Part shown: piece by piece, positions 45,870 to 54,609 of the stretch
Numbering within the stretch: the stretch's first letter is position 1
How the letters are laid out: every line of letters starts with the position of its first letter
DNA from: Gammaproteobacteria bacterium
GTDB taxonomy: Bacteria > Pseudomonadota > Gammaproteobacteria > 21-64-14
Assembly: GCA_027013145.1 (NCBI GenBank)
Contig: JALUXX010000034.1
Span: 1-56,078 of the forward strand
DNA: 56,078 bases
Direction: 5' to 3'
The notes under the pieces: model-generated
The model's database searches: none
What the model saw: the letters and a program-made list of their open reading frames with translations, nothing else
What the model was told of the DNA's origin: nothing
Made by a program: the position numbers and the translations under genes

Positions 45870-46058
45870 TCAGGTATCCCCCTTCCGGCGCGCGCCCCTC
45901 GCGCCGAGCAGCGCGGCGAATGCGGACTCGCTAAGCCCCATCTGTTCGCGGATCGCCTTCACGTCTTTCGGCGCCTCCACGCTGCGGCGCTTGCCTTTCC
46001 CGCCTCTGATCTCGCGCAGCCCCGACAGGATTTCCCGCCCAATGTCTCGCTTCTTCAT
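45870..46058 (-). CDS. Truncated HTH (XRE/HigA-like) protein
   Basis: 62 residues from ATG 46058, overlapping the integrase stop (TTATGAAG). MKKRDIGREILSGLREIRGG followed by KAIREQMGLSESAFAALLGA matches the start of antitoxin-type XRE regulators. It stops after GARGARRKGDT, where the rest of the recognition helix and the following helices should be. I found no continuation in another frame. It is probably a remnant or an unusually short variant of the element's repressor. Confidence 0.6.
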   Translation of the reverse strand: MKKRDIGREILSGLREIRGGKGKRRSVEAPKDVKAIREQMGLSESAFAALLGARGARRKGDT

Positions 46059-47398
46059 AACGACTCAACCTCCCGGTTCAGTCGGCCGGCGAATGGCACC
46101 ACGTCCCCGCCAGCGCGCAAGCCCTCCAGATACGCGCCCCACCGGGCCAGGGCCTCGCGCTTCTCGCGCATGTAGTCGTGGCGGTCGTAATGACGGTCCT
46201 GCACGCCGCCGAGTCCGTGACTGAGCAGTTGCGCGCGCACGTCCTTGCTCACGCCCAGCGCCGCGAGTTCGGTTTCACAGGTGCGCCGCACGTCGCGCAG
46301 TTGGTAGGCGCCTTCCCCGATGCGGCGCACCAGGACGCTGAGGGTGGTCAGGCTCGGCGGGCGCTTGCCGTCGCTGCTGAACAGGCTCGGTGCGCCGGCG
46401 TTGGCGGCCAGGGGTTCGCGGATCAGGTCGGCCACGGGGTCGAGCGGCAGGACGTGCGCCCGCGGGCGCGTCCGGCGCCCCTTGCCGTCGTGCAGGGTGA
46501 TCGTGCCGCGGTCGGGGTCCACGTCCGCCGCCGTGATTCGCAGGACTTGCGCGGGACGCTGGCCGCCCAGGTAAATCGCCGTCAGGAGCGCCCGGGCGGG
46601 CATGGTATCGCTCGCGTGCAGGGCGCGCAGGAGTTCCCGCAGTTCGGCGCGGGACAGCACGCGGTCCCCGGGGATGGAAAGTTCGCTGTAGGTCGGCAAC
46701 GCGGCCACGGGGTTCGCGGTGACGACGAATCCCCGGAACACCGCCGGGATCGTGGACTTGAACGGCGCGCGCGCGGCCAGGGTATAGGCCGCGTGCAGGT
46801 GGGCGCGTACCTTCCCGAGCGCGCGCGTGCGGCCCAGCTCGACCAGACGGTCGAAAACGATCCGCAGGTCGGCGGCGGTGATCTCGTTCGCACGCCGCTC
46901 GGCCAGGTCGGGGAAGGGGTCGAGAACGTGGAGGGTGACCGCACTTTGCACGTCCTGCCACGACACGCGCCCCTGCTCGCGCAGGTGTTCGACATAGGCC
47001 AGCAGCAGCGCCCGCAGGGAGCCGGCCTGCTGTTTCTCCCGCGCTTCGGCCTCCCGGCGTCGGGCCTCCGCTTCCCGTCGGGCCTCGGCCTCCAGGTGCG
47101 CCCGCACGTCGCGCACGCCGCCCCGGTACAGCAGGCGCAACGCGTCCACGCGGTCCCGGGCGTCCTTCAGGCTCAGGCCGCCGCGTCCGTCCGGCGCGTA
47201 GGTCCCCAGCGGCAGGTCGTCGCGGCGCCCGCGTGGGTCGGTGTAGCGGTAGAAAAGCGCCACGTTGCCGCTCGGGTGAACGCGGACCCGCAGGACGCCG
47301 GCGCCGCGTCCCCGGTCGTCACTGGCGGTGACTGCGCGCCCTTCCTGCTGGGCGCGTTTGCGGAGGGTCTCGATGCTGCGGGCGGTCAGGGTGGGCAT
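46055..47398 (-). CDS. int: Tyrosine recombinase/integrase of the tRNA-Lys element
   Basis: 447 residues from ATG 47398 (MPTLTARSIETLRKRAQQEG); an upstream GTG/ATG would add 11 residues. An N-terminal arm-binding domain (FYRYTDPRGRRDDLPLGTYA) is followed by a charged helical linker (~105-130), the core-binding domain (LLLAYVEHLREQGRVSWQDV) and the catalytic domain with Arg in LGGQRPAQVLRI, RDVRRTCET, LLSHGLGG and the nucleophile region HYDRHDYMREK. The first catalytic HxxR histidine is replaced by Gln (YQLRDVRRT), as in a known integrase subgroup. It should recombine the 52-bp repeats. Confidence 0.92.
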   Translation of the reverse strand: MPTLTARSIETLRKRAQQEGRAVTASDDRGRGAGVLRVRVHPSGNVALFYRYTDPRGRRDDLPLGTYAPDGRGGLSLKDARDRVDALRLLYRGGVRDVRAHLEAEARREAEARRREAEAREKQQAGSLRALLLAYVEHLREQGRVSWQDVQSAVTLHVLDPFPDLAERRANEITAADLRIVFDRLVELGRTRALGKVRAHLHAAYTLAARAPFKSTIPAVFRGFVVTANPVAALPTYSELSIPGDRVLSRAELRELLRALHASDTMPARALLTAIYLGGQRPAQVLRITAADVDPDRGTITLHDGKGRRTRPRAHVLPLDPVADLIREPLAANAGAPSLFSSDGKRPPSLTTLSVLVRRIGEGAYQLRDVRRTCETELAALGVSKDVRAQLLSHGLGGVQDRHYDRHDYMREKREALARWGAYLEGLRAGGDVVPFAGRLNREVESL

Positions 47399-47402
47399 GG
47401 TC

Positions 47403-47458
47403 GCGTCCCCGTAATCCGTGTGTGTCCCCAAACTCGTCCCCGTTCTGTCCCCGTTTGT
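47403..47458. other. Candidate integrase arm-type sites, right end
   Basis: Four direct repeats of GTCCCC at about 47405, 47424, 47436 and 47447 lie between the int start and the right attachment site. The last sits in TGTCCCCGTTTGT, identical to the site at the left end. They also overlap the int promoter region, so integrase may repress itself. Confidence 0.6.
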
Positions 47459-47571
47459 AGCTGGCTCACGGTGGACATTAGCGGACGATGATGAACGGAT
47501 TATAGATTACGGTACAGCAACTTACAACACTTTCGGGGACACTGACGGACTACTGCGGACCCCGGTTTCTA

Positions 47572-47623
47572 GGACTTTTAATCCGTGTGTCGCAGGTTCG
47601 ACCCCTGCACGGCCCACCATTAA
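47572..47623 (+). repeat. Attachment site, right copy
   Basis: The 52-bp copy of the tRNA-Lys 3' part and flank, identical to 40991-41042. The upstream half of the tRNA is absent, so it is not a second tRNA gene. Confidence 0.93.
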
Positions 47624-47971
47624 GAAACACAGGTTGACCGTTCCCCTATCCTGGATCCTTCAGCCTTGCGCGAGCGGCGGGCAGGCGAAGGGAGAGGTAC
47701 GTCCTGATTCCGCAAAGGTTGCAATCGGAAGCCGCGGAACGGGCCACAACGATCGAGCCCGAAACGCTGCGCGCTTGTTTGCCGACGCGAGACCGACCCC
47801 CCCGTTCTGACCGGGACGTAAGGGGAGTGGTCCCGGGAACGGGGTCCCCGAAACAACCGCGGCGCGGTGCAGGAGCCAACCCGTATCGGAATGCTTGCGA
47901 AACACCCTTCGTAGCAAGGCTCGTCTGCGTTATCCTTGTAATTATGGAGCTTTTCCCCATAATTGCAAGGA
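47624..47971. other. Gene-free gap with a palindrome before the ATPase gene
   Basis: No convincing gene. The only structure I see is an inverted repeat CCTTGTAATTATGG (47934-47947) / CCATAATTGCAAGG (47957-47970), 13 of 14 positions complementary, ending 2 bases before the ATPase start codon. Its AT-rich arms stand out from the GC-rich surroundings. It could be an operator or a hairpin masking translation. Confidence 0.6.
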
Positions 47972-49135
47972 ATGATCCCGCGCCGGATGTCGCCTGAAAT
48001 CACCGCCGCCCTCGCCGAAGCCCCGGCCGTGGCGCTGCTGGGGCCCCGCCAGGTGGGCAAGACCACACTCGCGCTGGAGGTGGCCCGGACGCGGCCGTCG
48101 GTCTATCTCGACCTGGAATCCGAGGCCGACCGCGCCAAGCTCGCCGAGCCCGAGCTGTATCTGGCGCAGCACGCGGACAAGCTCGTCATCCTCGACGAGA
48201 TCCAGCGCACGCCGGGGCTGTTCCGCCCGCTGCGCGGGCTGATCGACGCCGGCCGCCGGGGCGGGCGGCGCAAGGGGCGCTTCTTCGTCCTGGGCCCGGC
48301 GTCCATCGATCTGCTCAAGCAGTCGAGCGAGTCGCTGGCCGGCCGCATCCGCTACCTGGAGCTGGGTCCCTTCGATGCCGGCGAGGTGGGTCGGGAGCGG
48401 CTGGACGCCCTGTGGCTGCGCGGCGGTTTTCCCGAGAGCCTGCTCGCCGATTCGGACGCGGCGAGCCTGCGCTGGCGGCTGGATTTCATCCGCACCTATC
48501 TGGAGCGCGACATCCCGCAGCTCGGCCCGCGCATCCCGGCGGAGACCCTGCGGCGGCTGTGGACCATGCTCGCGCATCAGCAGGGCGGCCTGCTCAATGC
48601 CGCGGCGCTCGCCCGCTCGCTGGCCGTGGACGGCAAGACGGTGGCCTCGTATCTCGATCTGCTGGTAGACCTGCTGCTGGTGCGCCGCCTCACACCGTGG
48701 CACGGCAACGTGAAGAAGCGGCTGGTGAAATCGCCCAAGGTGTATGTGCGCGACAGCGGGCTGGTGCACGCGCTGCTGGGGATCGGCGACCAGGAGGCGC
48801 TGCTCGCGCACCCCATTGCCGGCGCAAGCTGGGAAGGGATGGCGATCGAATCCCTGATTGCCGCCGCCCCGGAAGGCACAGAGGCCCATTTTTTCCGCAG
48901 CGCGGCCGGGGCCGAGATCGACCTGCTGCTCAAGCGTCCCGGTGAGCGCAGACCGTGGGCGATCGAGATCAAGCGGGGGCTTGCGCCGAAGATCGAGCGC
49001 GGCTTCCATCTGGCCTGCGAGACGGTCGGGCCGGCGTACCGGCGCGTGGTGTATTCCGGTACGGAACGCTTCCCGCTCGCCGAGGGCGTCGAAGCCGTTT
49101 CGTTGCCCGAGCTCTGCCAAGAGCTTGCCGCGTGA
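47972..49135 (+). CDS. DUF4143-type AAA ATPase
   Basis: 387 residues from ATG 47972; ATG 47987 is an alternative. Walker A is LLGPRQVGKTTLAL, Walker B LVILDEIQRTPGLF, followed by GRFFVLGPASIDLL. The C-terminal DUF4143 part has DFIRTYLERDIPQL, VASYLDLLVDLLLVRRL, KVYVRDSGLVHALLG, WEGMAIESLIAAAP and a restriction-endonuclease-like FFRSAAGAEIDLLL...WAIEIKRG. Proteins of this layout are widespread, often horizontally transferred, and of unknown function; links to toxin-antitoxin-like or defence behaviour are only suggested. It sits just outside the integrative element. Confidence 0.82.
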   Translation: MIPRRMSPEITAALAEAPAVALLGPRQVGKTTLALEVARTRPSVYLDLESEADRAKLAEPELYLAQHADKLVILDEIQRTPGLFRPLRGLIDAGRRGGRRKGRFFVLGPASIDLLKQSSESLAGRIRYLELGPFDAGEVGRERLDALWLRGGFPESLLADSDAASLRWRLDFIRTYLERDIPQLGPRIPAETLRRLWTMLAHQQGGLLNAAALARSLAVDGKTVASYLDLLVDLLLVRRLTPWHGNVKKRLVKSPKVYVRDSGLVHALLGIGDQEALLAHPIAGASWEGMAIESLIAAAPEGTEAHFFRSAAGAEIDLLLKRPGERRPWAIEIKRGLAPKIERGFHLACETVGPAYRRVVYSGTERFPLAEGVEAVSLPELCQELAA

Positions 49136-49150
49136 CGAGCCGCCACCCGC

Positions 49151-49242
49151 AGCCCGGATGCAGCGGAGCGGAATCCGGGGATGAAATGTCTTCCAACGCC
49201 GTGATTCCCGGGTTTCGGCCTGCGGTCCGCATCCGGGCTACG
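49151..49242. repeat. REP-like palindromic pair
   Basis: AGCCCGGATGCAGCGGAGCG followed by GAATCCGGGG, then about 30 bases later CCCGGGTTTCGGCCTGCGG and TCCGCATCCGGGCTACG. The two blocks are roughly inverted copies of the widespread proteobacterial CCCGGAT...ATCCGGG repeat. It lies between the ATPase gene and the 3' end of cyoD. Confidence 0.75.
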
Positions 49243-49289
49243 AGGCGGCCGTCAACCGGTTGCGCCGGCCTCAATAGTCCACGCGAGGC

Positions 49290-49625
49290 CTACAAGGCCG
49301 TCCGGCCATGGAGGACGGTCATCACCCACAGCGAGCCGGCCACCAGGATGACGATGATCAGGGCCGCGAACAGGATCGCGTTCAGGTTCCAGCTCTGGTC
49401 GGAAGAGCGGTCCAGATGGAGGAAGTAGTGCAGCTGCGCTACGATCTGAGCGATCGCCGCGGCGGCGATTCCGGCATAGATCCACGTGGTCGCAATGACC
49501 CCGCGCCCGTAGATCACCAGGGCGAAGGGGATGATCGTCAGAAGGACCGACAGGGTGAATCCGACGACGTAGCCCTTGAAGCTCGCGTGGCTGATTCCCG
49601 GGATATGGATCGCCTGTTGGTCCAT
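49290..49625 (-). CDS. cyoD: Cytochrome bo3 quinol oxidase subunit IV
   Basis: 111 residues from ATG 49625. Three transmembrane segments (SFKGYVVGFTLSVLLTIIPF, WIYAGIAAAAIAQIVAQLHY, ILFAALIIVILVAGSLWVMT) and the HYFLHLD motif of the COX4/CyoD family. A small assembly/stability subunit of the proton-pumping ubiquinol oxidase. It is the last cyo gene here; cyoE (heme O synthase), which normally follows, is not in the window. Confidence 0.92.
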   Translation of the reverse strand: MDQQAIHIPGISHASFKGYVVGFTLSVLLTIIPFALVIYGRGVIATTWIYAGIAAAAIAQIVAQLHYFLHLDRSSDQSWNLNAILFAALIIVILVAGSLWVMTVLHGRTAL

Positions 49626-49626
49626 T

Positions 49627-50247
49627 TCAGAGCACCCCCATCAGATAGACTACGGTGAACACGCCGATCCACACGACGTCCAGAAAATGCCAGAACATGC
49701 TCAGGCGTATCAGCCGCGACTGTACAGGCACGGATAGTCCCTTGCGCAAAACCTGAAATATCATCACCGCCATCCAGACCAGACCCAGGGTCACGTGGGT
49801 CCCGTGTGTCCCCACAAGCGTAAAGAATCCGCTTAGGAATCCGCTCCGATCCGGCCCGTACCCATGGGTGATCATGTGGTGGAACTCATTGATTTCCATA
49901 CCAATGAATCCCAGCCCCAACACGAACGTGACCCCGAGCCAGATGAGAACGCCGCGCTTGTCCATGCGGTTCATGGCCAGGACCACGAAGCCGTAGGTAA
50001 CGCTGCTCAGGAGCAGGAACATCGTCTCGCCGAATGCATACGGGAGGTCGAACAGCTCCCTTCCGGTGGGCCCCCCGGCGTACCGGTGGCTCATGACGGC
50101 AAACGCGGTGAACACCGTCGCGAACAGGATGCAATCGGTCATGATGTACAGCCAGAAGCCGTACACCGTTCGGGAGACCGACTCCTCGGGCCCGTGTGCC
50201 TCGTGCGACGCGGCGCCGGAATCGTGGATGGCGATGTCTGTGCTCAT
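49627..50247 (-). CDS. cyoC: Cytochrome bo3 quinol oxidase subunit III
   Basis: 206 residues from ATG 50247, overlapping cyoB. Five transmembrane segments; family motifs are [58 protein letters not shown] and [16 protein letters not shown]. Structural subunit of the heme-copper oxidase in the inner membrane. Confidence 0.95.
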   Translation of the reverse strand: MSTDIAIHDSGAASHEAHGPEESVSRTVYGFWLYIMTDCILFATVFTAFAVMSHRYAGGPTGRELFDLPYAFGETMFLLLSSVTYGFVVLAMNRMDKRGVLIWLGVTFVLGLGFIGMEINEFHHMITHGYGPDRSGFLSGFFTLVGTHGTHVTLGLVWMAVMIFQVLRKGLSVPVQSRLIRLSMFWHFLDVVWIGVFTVVYLMGVL

Positions 50248-52295
50248 GATTGTTGCACCTGATGAACAAGGATGACGGGGGTCTGTGCCGGGCCCCCACG
50301 ACCTTCGGAGAGCCGGCGTTCGCCTTCTTCGAGCATCCGGAATCGTTCGGCCTCCGTCTTTTCGACCTCAGCCGCCGGTATGAAGTAGTCGACGTCGTCG
50401 TTCATCGATCGTACGAGCAACGTCGTGAAGATCGCGAAGGCCATCGCACCCGCGAGCCACCATATGTGCCAGATGAGCGCGAAGCCGAGCACGAACGCAA
50501 GGCTGCCGATGACCAGTCCGGCCGGCGTGTTCCTGGGCATGTGAATGTCCGAGTAGCCGGCAGGCCGCTTGTAGGCGAGGCCCCGCTCCTTCAGGTACAT
50601 GAACTCGTCGATATCGTGCACGGGGTCGATGTGCGCGAAGTTGTACACCGGAGCCGGCGACGAGGTGGCCCACTCCAAGGTTCGGCCGTTTTGCCAGTAG
50701 TCGCCCGTGAAGTCGCGCAAGCGTTCCCGATCGCGGATACTTACAATCAATTCAATGACTTGGCATATAATGCCGTAGAGGATGACTACCGCACCGACAA
50801 ATGCGATCTCGAGCCAGGGGTGCCAGGCCGGGTTGGAATAGTGGTCGAGCCGGCGCGGCATGCCGAGGAAACCGAGCACATAGAGCGGCACGAACGCGAG
50901 AACAAACCCGATCGTCCATGCCCAGAAGGCGCGCCGTCCCCATTTGGGATCGAGCCCGAACCCCGTCGCCTTCGGAAACCAGTACTCATATCCTGCGAAC
51001 ATTCCGAACAGGACGCCTGGAATCAGCATATTGTGGAAGTGTGCGACCAGGAATTCGGTGTTGTGCAGGACGTAATCGGCTCCCGGCAGAGCCAGCATCA
51101 CGCCGGTCATGCCGCCGATCGGGAAGAGAACGAGAAAGGCCATCGTCCACAACATGGGCGTTTCGAACCGCACCTTCCCCTGGTACATCGTGAACAACCA
51201 GTTGAAGATCTTCACCCCGGTCGGAATGGCGATCAGCATCGATGAAATGCCGAATACCGAGTTGACCGTGGCGCTGGCCCCCATCGTGAAGAAGTGGTGA
51301 AGCCAGACGCTGAACGAGAGGACCGTGATGACGCCGGTCGCCCAAACCATCGTGGCGTAGCCGAACAGTCGCTTGCCGCAGAGAGTCGCGACGACCTCGG
51401 AATACACGCCGAAAGCGGGCAGAATGACGATATAGACCTCCGGGTGTCCCCAAACCCAGAACAGATTGGCGTAGAGCATCATGTCGCCGCCCATGCCGTT
51501 GGTGAAGAAATGCATGCCGAGGTAGCGATCCAGGGAAAGCATCGCCAGAGTCGCCGTCAGGGGTGGGAAGGCGAGCAAGATGAGGATGGCGGTGAACAGA
51601 GTCGTCCAGGTGAAGATCGGCATCTTCATCAGGGTCATCCCGGGCGCCCGCATCCGCAGGATCGTCGCGACGAAGTTGATCCCCGTGAGGGTCGTGCCCA
51701 GACCGCTGAGCTGGAGCGCCCAATCCCAGTAGTCGACGCCGGTATCGGGGCTGAAATGGATGCCGGACAGCGGTGGGTAGCCGATCCAGCCGGCACGCGA
51801 GAAATCGCCGACCCCCAGCGACACCATGATGAGCATCGCGCCGGCGGCCGTCAGCCAGAAGCTGAGTGAGTTCATGAACGGGAACGCCACGTCGCGCGCC
51901 CGGATCTGCAGCGGGACGACGATATTCATCAGGCCGACGATGAACGGCATCGCCACGAACAGAATCATGATGGTCCCGTGAGCCGTGAAGATCTCCTGGA
52001 AGTGCTGCGGCGGGAGATAGCCGTGATCGGGACCGAAGGCCAGAAGCTGTTGTGTGCGCATCATGATGGCGTCGCTGAAGCCGCGCAGCAGCATGATCAG
52101 CGCGAGGACGATATACATGATGCCGATCTTCTTGTGATCGACGCTGGTTAGCCACTCCCGCCACAGGTAGCCCCATTTCCCATAGACGGTGATCAATCCG
52201 AAGACGATGGCCGCACCGACGAGCGTGAAACCGACGGCGCCCATGATGATCGGATTGTCGTAGGGGATCGCGGAAAGGGTGAGTTTTCCGAACAT
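50244..52295 (-). CDS. cyoB: Cytochrome bo3 quinol oxidase subunit I
   Basis: 683 residues from ATG 52295. Heme-copper core with about 15 membrane helices. Ligands seen: His in [10 protein letters not shown] (low-spin heme), [14 protein letters not shown] (CuB His and cross-linked Tyr), HHFFTMG (two CuB His) and HFHNMLIPG (two heme His). Of the E. coli quinol-site residues R71, D75, H98 and Q101, the first three are kept (RGFSDA, PQHFQE), and the Q101 position is Glu. Base composition is clearly lower in GC than most of the window: the 60 bases from 51181 hold 31 G or C. Confidence 0.97.
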   Translation of the reverse strand: MFGKLTLSAIPYDNPIIMGAVGFTLVGAAIVFGLITVYGKWGYLWREWLTSVDHKKIGIMYIVLALIMLLRGFSDAIMMRTQQLLAFGPDHGYLPPQHFQEIFTAHGTIMILFVAMPFIVGLMNIVVPLQIRARDVAFPFMNSLSFWLTAAGAMLIMVSLGVGDFSRAGWIGYPPLSGIHFSPDTGVDYWDWALQLSGLGTTLTGINFVATILRMRAPGMTLMKMPIFTWTTLFTAILILLAFPPLTATLAMLSLDRYLGMHFFTNGMGGDMMLYANLFWVWGHPEVYIVILPAFGVYSEVVATLCGKRLFGYATMVWATGVITVLSFSVWLHHFFTMGASATVNSVFGISSMLIAIPTGVKIFNWLFTMYQGKVRFETPMLWTMAFLVLFPIGGMTGVMLALPGADYVLHNTEFLVAHFHNMLIPGVLFGMFAGYEYWFPKATGFGLDPKWGRRAFWAWTIGFVLAFVPLYVLGFLGMPRRLDHYSNPAWHPWLEIAFVGAVVILYGIICQVIELIVSIRDRERLRDFTGDYWQNGRTLEWATSSPAPVYNFAHIDPVHDIDEFMYLKERGLAYKRPAGYSDIHMPRNTPAGLVIGSLAFVLGFALIWHIWWLAGAMAFAIFTTLLVRSMNDDVDYFIPAAEVEKTEAERFRMLEEGERRLSEGRGGPAQTPVILVHQVQQS

Positions 52296-52308
52296 GGGTG
52301 CGCCCTCC

Positions 52309-53214
52309 TCAGCCGCCGAAGTGCGGGGTGGCGGGATTATGCAGCGGGTCCGATGCGAGCATCACACCGCCGATATACTTGCGGACGATATCGGCGAACA
52401 GATTGTCCGGCGCCACCGTGGAATAATAGGTGACCGGGTTATTCAGACTGGGCCTTTCAAGTCTCCGGTAGGTCACGATATCGAGCCGGTGCGGCGAGGA
52501 ACGCACCTTCGCGAGCCAGGCCTCGTAGCTACGATAGGGGGCTGCGATCACGTGGAAGTGCATCTTCGAGTACCCCTTGCCGCTGATCTGGGTGTTCACC
52601 CCGAAAAACGTTCCGGGGCTCGTCGCCATGAGGTGCAGGCGCGTGACCATACCCGCCATGGCGTAGATCTGCGTTCCGAGGCGCGGGATGAAGAACGCGG
52701 TCATCGGGGCATCGTCCGCCGTCAAGCGCAGATCGATGGGGGTATCGACCGGGACGACCAGTTGATTCACCGTGGCGACGCCTTGATCCGGGTAGAGGAA
52801 TAACCACTTCCAGTTCAGCGCCACCACATCGACGCGGAGTGGCTTGTGTGTGCCGGAGGCGGTTGCGAGCGGTCGGTACGGATCGAGCTGGTGGGTAGTG
52901 ATCCAGGACAGGATCGAGAGCCCGGTGACGATCAGGATCGGGACTCCCCAAACGATCGCTTCGATCGCCTTCGAGTGGGACCAGAACGGCTTGTAGGTCG
53001 CCGAGCGGTTGCTTGCGCGGTAGCGCCAGGCGAACCAGAAGGTCATGAAGATCACGGGCACGACGGGGATGAGCATCAGCAGGAAGGCGATCACGATCAG
53101 GTGCAGTTCGGATCGGCCGACCGGGCCGGCGGGGTCGAGCAACGGGTAGCTGGACAGGTTGCACCCGCCGAGGAAGAGGAAGGAGGAGAACAGCAGCCAA
53201 CGGGACGCCTTCAT
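52309..53214 (-). CDS. cyoA: Cytochrome bo3 quinol oxidase subunit II
   Basis: 301 residues from ATG 53214, chosen because it yields a lipoprotein signal peptide with lipobox FLGGC. Two membrane helices ([20 protein letters not shown] and [20 protein letters not shown]) precede a periplasmic cupredoxin domain ([40 protein letters not shown]). The CuA-binding cysteines of cytochrome c oxidases are absent, which confirms quinol as electron donor. It opens the cyoABCD operon. Confidence 0.94.
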   Translation of the reverse strand: MKASRWLLFSSFLFLGGCNLSSYPLLDPAGPVGRSELHLIVIAFLLMLIPVVPVIFMTFWFAWRYRASNRSATYKPFWSHSKAIEAIVWGVPILIVTGLSILSWITTHQLDPYRPLATASGTHKPLRVDVVALNWKWLFLYPDQGVATVNQLVVPVDTPIDLRLTADDAPMTAFFIPRLGTQIYAMAGMVTRLHLMATSPGTFFGVNTQISGKGYSKMHFHVIAAPYRSYEAWLAKVRSSPHRLDIVTYRRLERPSLNNPVTYYSTVAPDNLFADIVRKYIGGVMLASDPLHNPATPHFGG

Positions 53215-54055
53215 GTATCGGATTCCAGCCACCTTTCGGTACCCCCGTAACGATTCAACCATGACCGCCGGCGGATAGGATGCGTACCTCCGCTCCAGTC
53301 CGCCAGTCGCGTGCACGCCAAGTCGCTCCCGCGACGGGCGGGGGACTTGCGCGCCGCTTCGCGATTTCGCGGGCGGCGGGCCGACAGGCTACGGCGTGTG
53401 CAATTCCCCCCCGCCGGTTGTCTACGGGCGCGAGGGACCAGGCAACGATTGCGGTCGGCTGCAGACCACGGACCGCACGTCGCAATACCCGGAAGCATCA
53501 TCGGGCATTCGGCTCGATATTCCTCGGGGTGTTCCGGGCGTCACGCGGGCCGCACAGTGCCGTCCCGCGTGCAGCGAAATCACCGACCACCCCAATCGGA
53601 ATTTCGCGCATTGCGGTGTGTTCATCCGCCCCGGGTAGTTGCTCGGAGGAATCGACTGTCCCGCCGGTCTCCGATCGGGTACGACACCCGGGACTCGGAA
53701 TGGTTGCGCAGGATAGCGGAAAAATAAGACGCATTGAAAAAAAAATTTTTCTGTCAGCCAGTGAAAAACTTTATGGCAGTCCAAGTCCGGATCACGGAAC
53801 CCTCACAAGGCTCGGAGGTCACAGGGAAACATTGCGGGCGGCCGGCGTACGTCGTGCGTTTGCGGCTCGAGTCCGGCGAAACGGCTGACGGAAAGGCGGA
53901 TCGGAAGGGGGCGCACAGCCAACGAATCCGCATCGAACAGGTGCGCGTGTCGTCGCTTTACCTGCGGTTGGGGCACGGTTTTGGTGACAGGCGGAGCGGG
54001 CGTATCTCGCCTGGGGTGGTGTTTTGTGTTGAGACGATCGGAGTCAGGAGGGGTA
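53215..54055. other. 841-bp divergent gap between cyoA and the Fur-like gene
   Basis: No gene I can support; several open frames exist but none has a domain, signal peptide or conserved block. The region holds the promoters of cyoABCD (leftward) and of the Fur-like gene (rightward). An A9T5 tract at 53737-53750 within an AT-rich stretch (~53718-53775) stands out and may be bent or a protein-binding region. No clear Fur box was seen. Confidence 0.6.
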
Positions 54056-54502
54056 ATGGGACTGGAGGAGGAGTTCGAAAGCGGCTTGTACGATGGCCCG
54101 CCCGCGAAGGATCTGTTGGTGCGCCTTCTGAAGGCCCGGCGGATTCGCCCTACGGAGCAACGGGTGGCGCTGGCGCGGCTGGTATTCTCCCGTCGGTGGC
54201 ATTTCGCGGCGGAAGACCTGGGGGAGTTGGCGAAGGGTTCGGGGTTCGCGGTGTCGATGCCGACGGTCTACAGCACCTTGAACCTGTTTGTTCGGAAGGG
54301 ACTTCTCAAGGAGCTTGTCGTGGATCCGCGTAGAACCCTCTACGACAGCAATATCCAGGAGCACTGCCACATTTGGGATGCCCGGACGGGTTCGATCGTC
54401 GATGTGGACATGGGGGCCGTGACGGTGCGGGACGCGGGGAAATGGGGGCTGGAGGGGGTGGAAACCTGCGACGTTCTCGTGCGAATACGGCGTTCGAGCT
54501 GA
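54056..54502 (+). CDS. Fur-superfamily regulator, Irr-like
   Basis: 148 residues from ATG 54056 with AGGAGGGG at ideal spacing. DNA-binding domain: LLKARRIRPTEQRVALARLV, HFAAEDLGELAKGSG, VSMPTVYSTLNLFVRKGLLK and DPRRTLYDSNIQ. The dimerisation part has EHCHIWDARTGSIVDVD where Fur has HDHxxCxxCG; no CxxC pairs are present, so it lacks the structural zinc site. HxHxxD...TG is closer to Irr, the heme-responsive Fur relative. It is divergent from cyoABCD, whose product needs heme, so control of that operon is a reasonable guess. Confidence 0.78.
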   Translation: MGLEEEFESGLYDGPPAKDLLVRLLKARRIRPTEQRVALARLVFSRRWHFAAEDLGELAKGSGFAVSMPTVYSTLNLFVRKGLLKELVVDPRRTLYDSNIQEHCHIWDARTGSIVDVDMGAVTVRDAGKWGLEGVETCDVLVRIRRSS

Positions 54503-54609
54503 GGCGTCGCGTTGCCCGGTCGGGACCCGAATCGCGCGGAACACCCGGGTGGGGACGGTCACTGCCCGGACTTCGCACGGCCGTTGCGGCCTGATCGAAG
54601 GGCCGGCGC

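Larger units (their letters stand above)
40991..47623. mobile_element. tRNA-Lys-inserted integrative element, about 6.6 kb
   Basis: Bounded by a 52-bp perfect direct repeat (40991-41042 and 47572-47623) that starts in the tRNA-Lys anticodon stem and runs past CCA. It carries a tyrosine recombinase at its right end and seven further genes, all on the minus strand: HTH protein, unknown, AlpA, CHC2 primase piece, Toprim/DUF3987 protein, unknown, exported unknown, plus a small KGRPKG protein. It resembles satellite/P4-like or plasmid-like islands, since a primase module and AlpA regulator are present but capsid and conjugation genes are not. The integrase is at the end away from the intact tRNA. 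Confidence 0.92.

Noticed and set aside
47572-47623. Second tRNA-Lys gene
   Set aside because: Only the 3' 48 bases of the tRNA are present, so it is the attR copy of the attachment site.
47719-47997. A 92-residue frame between the island and the ATPase gene
   Set aside because: No signal peptide, domain or ribosome-binding site, composition unlike real genes, and it runs over the palindrome and ATPase start.
53280-53888. A 202-residue frame in the cyoA-fur gap
   Set aside because: Arg/Ala-rich, no conserved block, no ribosome-binding site; overlaps other equally random frames.
53734-54333. Frame starting MKKKFF upstream of the Fur-like gene
   Set aside because: It reads the Fur-like gene out of frame; its start lies in the A9T5 tract, which gives a Lys-rich beginning by chance.
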